Shown here: positions 35,389 through 43,908 of the stretch, in pieces
How positions within the stretch are numbered: the stretch's first letter is position 1
Layout of the letters: each line of letters opens with the position of its first letter
DNA from: Candidatus Thiovulum imperiosus
Lineage (GTDB): Bacteria > Campylobacterota > Campylobacteria > Campylobacterales > Thiovulaceae
Reading direction: 5' to 3'
DNA: 50,230 nucleotides
Assembly (NCBI GenBank): GCA_024281175.1
Contig: JAMJTW010000033.1
Coordinates: 1 to 50,230 of the forward strand
Notes under the pieces: model-generated
The model's input: only the letters and a program-made list of their open reading frames with translations
What the model was told of the DNA's origin: nothing
Database searches by the model: none
Program-made: the position numbers and the translations under genes

Positions 35389-35423
35389 AAACTCCTATTT
35401 TTTAAAATATTTTAGCGGAGTTT
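35389..35423 (-). promoter_or_regulatory. Hairpin that can mask a ribosome binding site
   Basis: On the minus strand, AAACTCC (35423 to 35417) is complementary to GGAGTTT (35395 to 35389), the Shine-Dalgarno of the 179-residue gene, with an inner TAAAATATTTTA palindrome that extends the stem. If transcribed, the leader would hide the ribosome site. On the plus strand the same hairpin is followed by T7 and could equally act as a terminator ahead of dxs. Confidence 0.45.
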
Positions 35424-35485
35424 TTTTCTAAAATTTTGTAAAAAGTAAAGTAAGATAGAATGGTAAGAAAATTTGGAAATCTATT

Positions 35486-37279
35486 ATGTTGAAAAAGAGT
35501 ATCACTGAATTAGAGAAACTTGCTGAAGATATTAGAGAGCAAATCTTAGAAACTGTAAGTAAAAATGGGGGGCATCTTAGTAGTACTTTGGGTGCTACTG
35601 AACTCATTTTAGGAATGCATACTGTATTTGACTCTTTGAAAGACCCATTTATTTTTGATGTTTCTCATCAATCTTACGCTCATAAACTTGTTACAGATAG
35701 ATTGGAAGAGTTTCACACTCTGAGACAGTATGGTGGAATTTCTGGATATACAAAACCGAGTGAGTCACCTCATGACTACTATGTTTCTGGACACTCCTCA
35801 ACTTCTATATCTCTTGCTGTTGGTGCTGCAAAAGCGATAAGAATTCGAGGTGAAGAGGGTGATAGAGTTCCCATAGCATTTATTGGAGATGGTTCAATGA
35901 GTGCTGGAATGGTTTATGAAGCTCTAAATGAGTTGGGAGACAGAAAATATCCAATTGTTATACTTTTAAATGATAATGAGATGAGTATCGCAAAACCGAT
36001 TGGAGCTATCTCAAGAATGTTATCTCAAGCTATGGCTGGACGCTTTTATCAAAAGCTGAAATCTGGTACTGAAGAAGTTCTAAAACATCTTCCAGATAGT
36101 GCTACCTATTTAGCGAAAAAGTTTGAAGAGAGTTTTCGACTTATCACTCCAGGAGTTATGTTTGAAGAGATGGGTATTGAGTATATTGGTCCAATTGATG
36201 GTCACAATTTAGAGTCTATTATCGAGACTCTGGAACTTGCTAAATCTATGAAAAAACCTGTAATAGTTCATGCTCAAACTTTAAAAGGAAAAGGGTATGA
36301 GTATTCAGAAGGGTATCTGGAACATTGGCATGGAGTATCTCCTTTCGATTTAGAAACTGGAAAGAGTTTAAAAAAGAGTTCTAAGAAATCTGCAACTCAA
36401 ATATTTTCAGAAGAGATGTTGCGAATAGCTGAAGAGGACTCTAAAGTTGTTGGTATTACCGCAGCGATGCCAAGTGGAACTGGTCTCTCTTCACTTCTTG
36501 AGAAGTTCCCAAACCGTTTTTGGGATGTAGCAATTGCTGAACAACATGCTGTTACCTCATCAGGACCATTAGCAAAAGAGGGATTTAAACCTTTTGTTGC
36601 TATCTACTCAACTTTTCTTCAAAGAGGATATGACCAAGTTATTCATGATATCTGTTTAGCAAATCTGCCTGTAAAATTTGCAATTGATAGAGCTGGAATT
36701 GTTGGTGAAGATGGAGAGACTCATCAAGGAGTTTTCGATTTAAGCTACCTTCGTCCAATACCAAATATGACTCTTTTTGCTCCTCGCGATGAGGTCTCTT
36801 TTCGTAGTGGTATAGAGTTTGCCAAAGATTTTCCAACTCCAATCTCTTTTCGCTATCCAAGAGGTAGTTTTTTAGATGATGGTGAGTTTCCAGAAACTCC
36901 TTGGAAATTAGGAAAAGCTCAAATTTTAAAAGAGGGTAATGAAAAGATGCTTTTTGTTGGATATGGAAATGGTGTTGGTAGAGCAATCCAAACTTCAAAA
37001 CTCTTAAAAAGAGATATTGCCATTTTAGATTTGAGATTTTTAAAACCTCTCGACATAGAACTCCTTAAAGAGCTTTCTGAAAAGTATACAAAATGGTACA
37101 TTTTTAGTGACTCAGCAAAAGCTGGTGGAGTTGGTTCGGCAATTCAAGAACTTGGATTGGGGATAGAAGTTACGTCTTTTGAGTATGGGGATAAGTTTAT
37201 AACTCATGGAAAGACAAAAGATGTTGAAGAGAGTTTAGAGCTTCTACCAGAACAACTCGCTAAAAAAATAGATTTTTAA
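35486..37279 (+). CDS. dxs: 1-deoxy-D-xylulose-5-phosphate synthase
   Basis: 597 residues, slightly short for Dxs. It condenses pyruvate and glyceraldehyde 3-phosphate with thiamine diphosphate, the entry step of the MEP pathway; it also feeds thiamine and pyridoxal synthesis. ThDP site GDGSMSAGMVYEALN (near 134-148, with the later ND of LLNDNEMSI), DVSHQSYAHK near residue 54, and the transketolase pyrimidine domain IAEQHAVTSSGPLA and DRAGIVGEDGETHQG are present. It starts with ATG at 35486. A TAGAAT box near 35455 may be its -10. A terminator follows. Confidence 0.97.
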   Translation: MLKKSITELEKLAEDIREQILETVSKNGGHLSSTLGATELILGMHTVFDSLKDPFIFDVSHQSYAHKLVTDRLEEFHTLRQYGGISGYTKPSESPHDYYVSGHSSTSISLAVGAAKAIRIRGEEGDRVPIAFIGDGSMSAGMVYEALNELGDRKYPIVILLNDNEMSIAKPIGAISRMLSQAMAGRFYQKLKSGTEEVLKHLPDSATYLAKKFEESFRLITPGVMFEEMGIEYIGPIDGHNLESIIETLELAKSMKKPVIVHAQTLKGKGYEYSEGYLEHWHGVSPFDLETGKSLKKSSKKSATQIFSEEMLRIAEEDSKVVGITAAMPSGTGLSSLLEKFPNRFWDVAIAEQHAVTSSGPLAKEGFKPFVAIYSTFLQRGYDQVIHDICLANLPVKFAIDRAGIVGEDGETHQGVFDLSYLRPIPNMTLFAPRDEVSFRSGIEFAKDFPTPISFRYPRGSFLDDGEFPETPWKLGKAQILKEGNEKMLFVGYGNGVGRAIQTSKLLKRDIAILDLRFLKPLDIELLKELSEKYTKWYIFSDSAKAGGVGSAIQELGLGIEVTSFEYGDKFITHGKTKDVEESLELLPEQLAKKIDF

Positions 37280-37294
37280 ATCTAAAGAGAGTTT

Positions 37295-37325
37295 CTTAAA
37301 ACTTTTAGGTTTTGAGTTTTTCTCT
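37295..37325 (+). terminator. Rho-independent terminator of dxs
   Basis: CTTAAAAC (37295-37302), loop TTTTAG, GTTTTGAG (37309-37316), then TTTTTCTCTT. An 8-bp stem with a T-tract, 15 bases after the dxs stop and before the convergent hemW gene. Confidence 0.75.
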
Positions 37326-37338
37326 TCCCCTATTACTT

Positions 37339-38415
37339 TCACACTATTTTTAAAGTTACCTCATCGGCAAGAAGAAAATTTAAGTTGAAATATCTACCAT
37401 TCTCTTTTCTTAAAATTTTTTCAGAAACTAAGAAGTCTGCTTTTCTACTCTCCTCTTTTGAGAGTATCTTTTCAGAAACTCCAACTTTTGAGCGGAAACC
37501 GAGAAATAGCTTTTCAAATTTCAAATCAGCTTTTGAAAGAATCTCCTCTTTTCGATAAAGTGGATTTTCAATATACCTCTTTACATCTCTTTCTGGATAG
37601 AACCTTCTATCTTTCCAAAATCCAACTGCACCACTACCAACTCCAATGTAGTTTTCACTATTCCAATAGCCTAAATTGTGTAGAGATGGTTTTCCAAAAT
37701 TTGAAATCTCATATTGAGGAAACTTTTCAGAAACTTTTTCAAAAAGGGTTTTTGTATTTTCTAAATTCTCAACACTCTTTTCTGGAGAGTTTTCAAAAAG
37801 AGTATTTTCTTCAATAGTTAAAGAGTATAAGCTCATATGATTTTGAGATAGTGAAAAAGCTATTTCTAAATCTCTACTCAAAAGCTCTTTACTATCTATT
37901 GCTGTATTGTAGATGAGGTCTAAATTTATATCTTTAAAACCAACTTTTGATGCAGATTCCAAAGAGAGAATCGCATCTTTTTTTGAATGATTTCTTCCAA
38001 GAAATTTCAGTTTTTCAGAATCGAAACTCTGAACTCCTAAACTAATTCGAGTTGCTCCGAAGTTTTTAATTTCTCTAAGCCACTCTAAAGAAGCACTATT
38101 TGGGTTTGCTTCAACTGTAATTTCAGATGCACCTTTTGGAATTTTTGCAAAGACTTTTTCCAAGAGTTTTGGAGATAGAGTTGAAGGAGTTCCTCCACCG
38201 ATATAGACTGTTTTAAAATTGGAAATTTGGTATCTGGAAATTTCAAATTCCAACTGTTTTAAAAGAGCATCGACATATCTCTCTTTTACATCGTGAAGAT
38301 GAGTGTAAGAGTTAAAAGAGCAGTAGAAACATTTGCTATCACAGAAAGGAATATGGAGGTATAAAAGAGGGGGGGAGGAGATAGACTCCTCAGAGAAATT
38401 AAAATTCAGTATCAA
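37339..38415 (-). CDS. hemW: HemW-like radical SAM heme chaperone
   Basis: 358 residues. The radical SAM site CDSKCFYCSF (C-x3-C-x2-C) is near residue 24, preceded by LYLHIPF, and VYIGGGTPSTL follows near 68. HemW binds heme and delivers it to respiratory enzymes; the family was long misnamed as oxygen-independent coproporphyrinogen oxidase (HemN), which it resembles. The start is TTG at 38415, inside the end of the upstream SCP2-like gene (17-base overlap). A run of seven C on the coding strand (38369-38375) lies between the start and the first conserved residues, so slippage would abolish the protein. Confidence 0.88.
   Translation of the reverse strand: MILNFNFSEESISSPPLLYLHIPFCDSKCFYCSFNSYTHLHDVKERYVDALLKQLEFEISRYQISNFKTVYIGGGTPSTLSPKLLEKVFAKIPKGASEITVEANPNSASLEWLREIKNFGATRISLGVQSFDSEKLKFLGRNHSKKDAILSLESASKVGFKDINLDLIYNTAIDSKELLSRDLEIAFSLSQNHMSLYSLTIEENTLFENSPEKSVENLENTKTLFEKVSEKFPQYEISNFGKPSLHNLGYWNSENYIGVGSGAVGFWKDRRFYPERDVKRYIENPLYRKEEILSKADLKFEKLFLGFRSKVGVSEKILSKEESRKADFLVSEKILRKENGRYFNLNFLLADEVTLKIV
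38369..38375. repeat. Homopolymer G7 tract in the 5' coding region of hemW
   Basis: Seven consecutive G on the plus strand (C on the coding strand), within codons about 14-16 of hemW. Such tracts are rare in this AT-rich sequence. Longer G/C runs (8-12) mediate phase variation in Campylobacter and Helicobacter; seven is at the low edge. In this sequence the frame is intact. Confidence 0.7.
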
Positions 38416-38779
38416 TCTCTCCCATCATTTTAATACTCTTTTCGAAAGAACCCATATACATAGCAGCCTTAATTTTAGAACCTTTAAATCCAAAACCTGG
38501 TGCAATCATAGCTTTTTTAACTCCAAGCTCACCTTGAACAACTTTTCTCCAGCCTTCGTAAGGAGCCCACATATCAAACTCGATTTTATCTCCATTTACA
38601 GCACCATGATAAGTAATTTCACCTTTCTCAACATTAACTTGTAGTGGTGCTAATTCCTCTTTATCACTTACTCTATAAACAAAGTTTCCTGTAAACTTTT
38701 TAAGACCTTTTTTTAACTCTTCGTTACTTTTCCAAGCCCCAACATAAGCTTCGCACCATTCACTACTTAAAAATTGCAT
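38399..38779 (-). CDS. Small SCP2-like (sterol carrier type) domain protein
   Basis: 126 residues from the chosen ATG 38779, which has GGAG at good spacing; the frame is open 22 codons further but without a ribosome site. The protein resembles SCP-2 sterol-transfer folds: an N-terminal MQFLSSEWCEAYVGAWKSNEEL, a beta region with VEKGEITYHGAVNGDKIEFDMWAPYEGWRKVV, and a C-terminal KGSKIKAAMYMGSFEKSIKMM. SCP2-like proteins bind lipids or thioesters in a hydrophobic tunnel; the ligand here is unknown. It is coupled to hemW downstream. Assignment is tentative. Confidence 0.55.
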   Translation of the reverse strand: MQFLSSEWCEAYVGAWKSNEELKKGLKKFTGNFVYRVSDKEELAPLQVNVEKGEITYHGAVNGDKIEFDMWAPYEGWRKVVQGELGVKKAMIAPGFGFKGSKIKAAMYMGSFEKSIKMMGEIDTEF

Positions 38780-38834
38780 AGAGAACTCCATTTTCAAAAA
38801 TTTATAAACAGCCAAAATTCTAACATAAAAATTA

Positions 38835-38842
38835 GATAAAAT
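38835..38842 (+). promoter_or_regulatory. Probable -10 element for the lipoprotein nuclease gene
   Basis: GATAAAAT within TTAGATAAAATCACG, 25 bases before the GTG start, in the divergent gap between the SCP2-like gene and the nuclease gene. The same GATAAAAT form is seen before the structured RNA at 26364. Confidence 0.5.
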
Positions 38843-38866
38843 CACGAAAAATTTTTAAGGAGAGTT

Positions 38867-39943
38867 GTGAAACACCTTTTATTTATCCCTGTTTTAGCTA
38901 TCTTTATTGGTTGTGGAGATACTCCAGATTTTGTATCCATCGACCATTCAAAGAGAGAGCATATACGAGTTGCTACTTATAATGTAGAAAATCTTTTCGA
39001 TTTAACTTATAACGGTAGCGAATATCTTGAGTACATTCCAGACAGTCCTACAAATTGGAACAAGGAAAACTATCAGAAGAAGATAGAGAACATCTCTAAA
39101 GTTATTCGAGATATTGATCCTGACATCATTGGTCTTGAAGAGATAGAGTCAAAAGAGGCACTTTTAGATTTAAAAGAGAACTTGGGAACTTACAAATATT
39201 TTGCAATTGCTGATGAGAAACTCAAAAAGAGTGGAAAAGCATCTGTTACAATGGCTCTGCTCTCAAAGTTTCCAATCGAGTCTATTTCAGAAGTAAAAGT
39301 TACAAATCACCCAATGAATAGAAATATCTTGGAAGTTGTAGTGAAAGTTGGAAAAGAGCCTCTACATATTTTTGTAAATCACTGGAAAGCAAAAAGTGGA
39401 CCTGAAACAAAAAGAATTAGAAGTGCAGAGTACTTGAAAGAGAGATTAGACAAACTTTCAGATAGTACACCTTATATACTTTTGGGAGATTTTAACAGTA
39501 ACTATAATGAGTACATCACATTTCAAAATAGTAAAAATTTGAATGACTCTGATGGCAAAACAGGAATAAATCACACTCTTGGAACAGTCAAAGATGCTGG
39601 TGGTTGGTTCTCTTCAAAATATGAGTTTGTTTCAAAAGGAGTAGCTCAAAATCAGAGAGGAAATGATTTACATTACAGTTTATGGCTAGAACTACCAGAA
39701 GATGATAGATGGAGTTATAAATATAATAAGAAGAAAGATACACTTGACAGTATGATAATTTCAAAAGGATTACTAGATAGTACAGGTCTTGAGTATGTTG
39801 ATGGTACATTTAAAGTTTATCGTGAAGGCGGTGTTTTAGATAGTAAGGGCAATGTATTCCGATGGAAAAAAGATAGCAAGAAAAGACATCTAGGAGAAGG
39901 TTTCTCTGACCACCTTCCAATATACGCTGATTTCAGCTACTAA
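38867..39943 (+). CDS. Lipoprotein of the endonuclease/exonuclease/phosphatase family
   Basis: 358 residues. A short signal peptide with lipobox FIGC (Cys16) predicts export and lipid anchoring. The EEP fold follows: RVATYNVENLFD (near 34-45), GLEEIESKEA with the metal Glu (near 90), VNHWKAKSG, LLGDFNSNYNEY (near 206) and the terminal FSDHLPIYADF catalytic His. Exported EEP nucleases degrade extracellular DNA, for example for phosphate or biofilm turnover; lipid or phosphoester substrates are also possible. The start is GTG at 38867 after AAGGAGAG. It is a single gene between a divergent and a convergent neighbour. Confidence 0.8.
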   Translation: MKHLLFIPVLAIFIGCGDTPDFVSIDHSKREHIRVATYNVENLFDLTYNGSEYLEYIPDSPTNWNKENYQKKIENISKVIRDIDPDIIGLEEIESKEALLDLKENLGTYKYFAIADEKLKKSGKASVTMALLSKFPIESISEVKVTNHPMNRNILEVVVKVGKEPLHIFVNHWKAKSGPETKRIRSAEYLKERLDKLSDSTPYILLGDFNSNYNEYITFQNSKNLNDSDGKTGINHTLGTVKDAGGWFSSKYEFVSKGVAQNQRGNDLHYSLWLELPEDDRWSYKYNKKKDTLDSMIISKGLLDSTGLEYVDGTFKVYREGGVLDSKGNVFRWKKDSKKRHLGEGFSDHLPIYADFSY

Positions 39944-39952
39944 CCAATTTTT

Positions 39953-39969
39953 CCCAAGTTTTACTTGGG
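39953..39969. terminator. Inverted repeat between convergent genes
   Basis: CCCAAG, loop TTTTA, CTTGGG, extended by flanking T5 on the left and A-rich sequence on the right. It separates the nuclease gene and the Csd3-like gene. The A/T flanks pair with each other instead of leaving a free T-tract, so it may act by blocking convergent transcription. Confidence 0.45.
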
Positions 39970-39983
39970 AACTAAAAAAATCC

Positions 39984-41285
39984 CTATTCCCAATACTCTT
40001 CAGAAAGTTCTAAAGAGTCACTATCTGAAGATGTAAATTTTAGTGCCGACCTCTCTTCTGGAATAAAGTCTATATAGTTGCTACTATCGGCAGAAGCGAT
40101 ATTTGTAATTGTAGTTTCACATTTTAATTTTATTGGTTCATATTTTGCGACAAGAATTCGTCCAGATTTATAATCTGTAATAAGAGTTTCTACCTGCTCT
40201 TTAAGTCTATCTCTCTTCTCTTTAAATCCATACCACTCATTTTTAGAAATCTTCTCTTTAAACTCAATTGTTACAAGGTTTTCAGGGTTTATAGCTTTTC
40301 CATCTTTATAGAGACCAAAATGGAGATGAGGTCCTGTTGAGAGACCAGTTGAACCAACTGTTCCAATCTGCTCACCTTTTTTAACTCTGCTACCAAATCT
40401 TAAATGAGACATATATCTGTTCATGTGAGCGTAAAGAGTCATATATCCGTCTGTGTGCCAAACTTTTACTAGATTTCCATATCCTCGAGTTGTTCCAACA
40501 AAAACAACAGTACCATCTCCTGATGAGTAGATTGGAGTACCAGTTCTTGCAGCAAGGTCAATTCCTAAATGAGCTCTATATTTTCTTAAAATTGGATGCC
40601 ATCTCTTATTAGTAAATCGAGAAGAGATACGAAATTTTCCCTTTTTAATTGGAGATGTTAAACCACTATCTTTTAAAACCTCGCCTTTGAAGTTATAGAG
40701 TCGTCCAAAATGTTTAATTACAAACATCTCTCTATTTCCACTTTTTAACATTGCCATCTTCAAATTTACACCACCAAAAGGAGTTCCAAGTCGATAGTTT
40801 CTTTTGTATAAAACGGAAAGCATACTTCCTCTATGAATATCCGTTCTAAAGTTTATTCTTGGCTCTAACGCTTTAACAACAAATTGAGCAAAAGAGTGTG
40901 ATTGAGTAGCACTTTTGACATTTTCATAAAGAGACTCTTCCAAGATTTTAGTTACAAACTGCTCTTCAACTTGCTGATACTCTATTGGAATTGCTTCTAA
41001 GAAATATTTCTCTTTATACCTATATATATGTATCTGAATTTCGTCCCCAACTGGAATTAGTATTTGTCGAGAAGTTCCATTCAAATCTTTTAGAACATAG
41101 TAAGTAACACCAGAGTAGATATCTTCTGTAAGTTTCTTGTCATCATCATCTGCATCATAATAGAGTGAAAAAGGGAGTTTCTCGCTTTCAAGAAACCCTA
41201 GAAAAGTCTCTCCCTCTTTCCAAGTCTGTAACTGAATTGAGGAAGAGAGTAGAAAAGTTGGGAAAATGAGTAGCAGGTATCTCAA
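39984..41285 (-). CDS. Csd3/HdpA-like M23 (LytM) peptidoglycan peptidase
   Basis: 433 residues. An N-terminal signal peptide (MRYLLLIFPTFLLSSSIQ) is followed by an OapA/LysM-like middle and a C-terminal LytM domain (about 215-330) with complete zinc motifs HLGIDLA (H-x3-D) and HLHFG (H-x-H). The arrangement matches Csd3/HdpA of Helicobacter pylori, a DD-carboxypeptidase/endopeptidase that trims cross-links and sets cell shape. A C-terminal tail of ~100 residues extends beyond LytM. The start is TTG at 41285, 11 bases after leuA ends, so it may be read from the leuA transcript. Confidence 0.82.
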   Translation of the reverse strand: MRYLLLIFPTFLLSSSIQLQTWKEGETFLGFLESEKLPFSLYYDADDDDKKLTEDIYSGVTYYVLKDLNGTSRQILIPVGDEIQIHIYRYKEKYFLEAIPIEYQQVEEQFVTKILEESLYENVKSATQSHSFAQFVVKALEPRINFRTDIHRGSMLSVLYKRNYRLGTPFGGVNLKMAMLKSGNREMFVIKHFGRLYNFKGEVLKDSGLTSPIKKGKFRISSRFTNKRWHPILRKYRAHLGIDLAARTGTPIYSSGDGTVVFVGTTRGYGNLVKVWHTDGYMTLYAHMNRYMSHLRFGSRVKKGEQIGTVGSTGLSTGPHLHFGLYKDGKAINPENLVTIEFKEKISKNEWYGFKEKRDRLKEQVETLITDYKSGRILVAKYEPIKLKCETTITNIASADSSNYIDFIPEERSALKFTSSDSDSLELSEEYWE

Positions 41286-41296
41286 AGTGGCTTCTC

Positions 41297-42937
41297 TTAA
41301 AAAGCTCTATTTATTGCTGAAAACATAGCTTTAATTGACGCTTTTGTGGTATCTGTATCGATACCAATTCCAAAAAATCTATCAAAAGTTGTAGTTTGAA
41401 CTTGAATATAAGCTACTGCACTTGCATTTGCTCCACTACCTTTTGAGTGTTCATTAAAAGAGATAATTTCAAATTTATGAGGAAACTCTTTTTCTAAAGC
41501 TCTTTTTGCTCCATCTAAAATTCCATTTCCACTACCCCAAATAGAGAACTCTTTTCCTAAATAGCGAAAATCCAATTTACACTGAACCTCATCACCTTTT
41601 TCACTTCTTTTGAAATTTATAAACTCTAAATCACCTTTCTGAAAATACTCTTTCTCAAATTCAGAAAAAATCTCTTTGTAAGAGAGTTCTCTCTCCTCTA
41701 AATCACTCTTTTTCTGAACTATCTTTCCAACTTCAGGATGCATCGCTTTTGGAAGTTCATATCCAAAACTATTTTCCAAAATATAAGCAACTCCACCCTT
41801 TCCAGATTGAGAATTTATCCTAATAATATCTTCATAAGTTCGCCCAACATCATTTGGGTCAATTGGAAGATATGGCACTTCCCAAAGAGGTTCTTCTTTT
41901 GTTGTCTGATAAGCAAGACCCTTATTTATCGCGTCTTGATGGGAGCCTGAAAAAGCGGTATAGACAAGCTGACCAACATAAGGATGTCGAACACCCGTCT
42001 CTATTTCAGTAACAGACTCCACAACTTCTAAAACTCTATTTACATCTGAGAAATCTAAATTTGACTCAACTCCTTGAGTTGTCATATTTAAAGCAAGAGT
42101 TAAAATATCAACATTTCCAGTTCGCTCACCATTTCCAAGTAGAGTTCCCTCAACTCTATCACCTCCAGCCATTAAACCTAGCTCTGTCGCTGCGACTGCT
42201 GTTCCTCGGTCGTTATGAGCATGTAGAGATAAAACTATCTTTTCTCTATTTTTCAAATTCTTGCTCATCCACTCTATCTGGTCTGCATAAATATTTGGAG
42301 TTGCCATCTCAACTGTTGCAGGAAGATTTATAATTGTCTTTTCTCCCCATCTTTCAACAACAGCATCACAAATATCTCTTGCAAATTCTAACTCTGTTCC
42401 TGTAAAACTTTCTGGAGAGTATTCCAAAGTGATTTCTGTATCAATTTTCTTTTTCTCTACCAAAATCATATCTACACCTTTTAAAGCAAGTTCTATGATT
42501 TCCTCTTTCTCTTTTCGAAAAACTATCTTTCTCTGAGCTACAGAAGTAGAGTTATACAAATGGACTACCGCTTTTTTAACACCCTTTAAACTCTCAAAAG
42601 TTCTTTTTATTAGATGTTCTCTAGCTTGAACTAAAACTTGAACTGTAACATCATCAGGTATTAAATTCTCTTCTACAAGAGTTCGTAAGAATTTGAATTC
42701 TGTTTTTGATGCTGATGGAAACCCAACTTCAATATTTTTAAATCCAATCTGAACAAGCAATTTAAAGAGTTTCAGTTTTTTGTCCAAATCCATAGGATTG
42801 ATGAGTGCTTGATTTCCATCTCTTAAATCAACACTACACCAGATAGGAGCATTTTCAATTCTCCTATTTACCCACTCTCTATTTGGTAAATCTACTTGAG
42901 GATATGCCACATATTTACCATTTGGAACATTTTTCAT
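41297..42937 (-). CDS. leuA: 2-isopropylmalate synthase
   Basis: 546 residues. LeuA condenses acetyl-CoA with 2-oxoisovalerate, the first committed step of leucine synthesis. WCSVDLRDGNQALINPM (near 33-49), metal-binding LHAHNDRGTAVAATELG (near 237-253) and GNGERTGNVD are canonical. The length and C-terminal regulatory domain (SKGSGANASAVAYIQVQT) fit the type found in actinobacteria and some proteobacteria, with leucine feedback. It starts with ATG at 42937. The leader has an AT-rich promoter (AAATTATATAGG, minus strand). leuB-D are not nearby. Confidence 0.95.
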   Translation of the reverse strand: MKNVPNGKYVAYPQVDLPNREWVNRRIENAPIWCSVDLRDGNQALINPMDLDKKLKLFKLLVQIGFKNIEVGFPSASKTEFKFLRTLVEENLIPDDVTVQVLVQAREHLIKRTFESLKGVKKAVVHLYNSTSVAQRKIVFRKEKEEIIELALKGVDMILVEKKKIDTEITLEYSPESFTGTELEFARDICDAVVERWGEKTIINLPATVEMATPNIYADQIEWMSKNLKNREKIVLSLHAHNDRGTAVAATELGLMAGGDRVEGTLLGNGERTGNVDILTLALNMTTQGVESNLDFSDVNRVLEVVESVTEIETGVRHPYVGQLVYTAFSGSHQDAINKGLAYQTTKEEPLWEVPYLPIDPNDVGRTYEDIIRINSQSGKGGVAYILENSFGYELPKAMHPEVGKIVQKKSDLEERELSYKEIFSEFEKEYFQKGDLEFINFKRSEKGDEVQCKLDFRYLGKEFSIWGSGNGILDGAKRALEKEFPHKFEIISFNEHSKGSGANASAVAYIQVQTTTFDRFFGIGIDTDTTKASIKAMFSAINRAF

Positions 42938-43131
42938 TTCTGAAACCCTTTAACCTATATAATTTGGGCGGTATTTTACCAAAACTATATTTTGGACAAA
43001 AAACTATAAATAAAAACATATCAGGTTGGAAAGTATTTAAAATTGAAGTAAGATTACTAACTTTTATATTTTTCTTAGAATTCTATAAAGATTGCAAAAA
43101 ATTATTTTGTGAATATGAAAAAATATGGAAG

Positions 43132-43208
43132 TGGTGTCAAGAGAGAGACTTGAACTCTCGACCTCCGGCTTATGAGACCAGCGCTCTAACCAGCTGAGCT
43201 ACCTTGAC
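43132..43208 (-). tRNA. tRNA-Met (anticodon CAT)
   Basis: Minus strand. Acceptor GTCAAGG pairs with TCTTGAC (one G-T), discriminator A, CCA encoded at 43132-43134. The anticodon loop CTCATAA gives CAT; T-arm GAGAG-TTCAAGT-CTCTC. The fully paired first base pair argues against initiator tRNA; elongator Met is most likely, though an Ile tRNA with lysidine cannot be excluded. It lies 194 bases upstream of leuA on the same strand; that gap holds the leuA promoter and nothing else I can name. Confidence 0.93.
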
Positions 43209-43251
43209 CTTTTTTTGAGTGGCGGAATTATACTCATAAATTTTCAATTTG

Positions 43252-43908
43252 TCAATCTCTCCAGAGGTAGACAATCTCTAAAGTTATATTTTGGATTACA
43301 TCTTCCGAAATAAAATTTCGAATTTGATTTGGAGATATAGAGAGACCACCGCCAGAAACTCCACTCTCTTTAATGTATTTTAAAACTTCTCTACTATTTG
43401 AAAACTCTATTTCAAAATTCTCAACTTCATACTGAAAACCATTAGCAAAACTCAAAATCTCATTTAAAGAGTAGATTGGTGATGAGGTTTGAAAATATTT
43501 ATGAACTTCTGAAAATGTTTTACTTGTAAATAGAGATAGATAAGTTGGAATTTCTAATTCTGATATTTTTTCCAAAAGTTCTTTTAAGTTTGAACTCCAT
43601 TGTAGAGAAGAGCTTGAGATAAGAGTATCGCTTTTTGGAAATTTTAAAGCATCGAAGTTTTCAAAAATAAGTTCGGTTTTAAATTTTGGGTGAAGTTTTA
43701 ACATCTCTTTTGAGAAGTCTACTCCTATAAATTTATCAAATTCCCAATCTATATTTTTATAGATAAAACCGCTACCGCACCCTAAATCTAAAATATGTTT
43801 TGGTCTCTCTTTTACTCTCCCAACTAAGTTTTTGGCTACTTGGTTTTGGATAAATCCTCTACTCTCATAATTTCTTGAAGAGCGAGAAAAGGCTTTTTCT
43901 ACACTCAT
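43252..43908 (-). CDS. bioC: BioC-like SAM-dependent methyltransferase
   Basis: 218 residues. SAM motif I is HILDLGCGSGFIY (near 38-50), motif II FIGVDFSKEML; SSSSLQWSSN near 97-106 matches the BioC SNLALQW-type substrate segment, and ESGVSGGGLS near the end fits as well. BioC methylates malonyl-ACP to start pimelate synthesis for biotin. The N-terminus VEKAFSRSSRNYES is also typical. It starts with ATG overlapping the znuB-like stop (ATGA). No other bio genes are in view, so a different acceptor remains possible. Confidence 0.75.
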   Translation of the reverse strand: MSVEKAFSRSSRNYESRGFIQNQVAKNLVGRVKERPKHILDLGCGSGFIYKNIDWEFDKFIGVDFSKEMLKLHPKFKTELIFENFDALKFPKSDTLISSSSLQWSSNLKELLEKISELEIPTYLSLFTSKTFSEVHKYFQTSSPIYSLNEILSFANGFQYEVENFEIEFSNSREVLKYIKESGVSGGGLSISPNQIRNFISEDVIQNITLEIVYLWRD

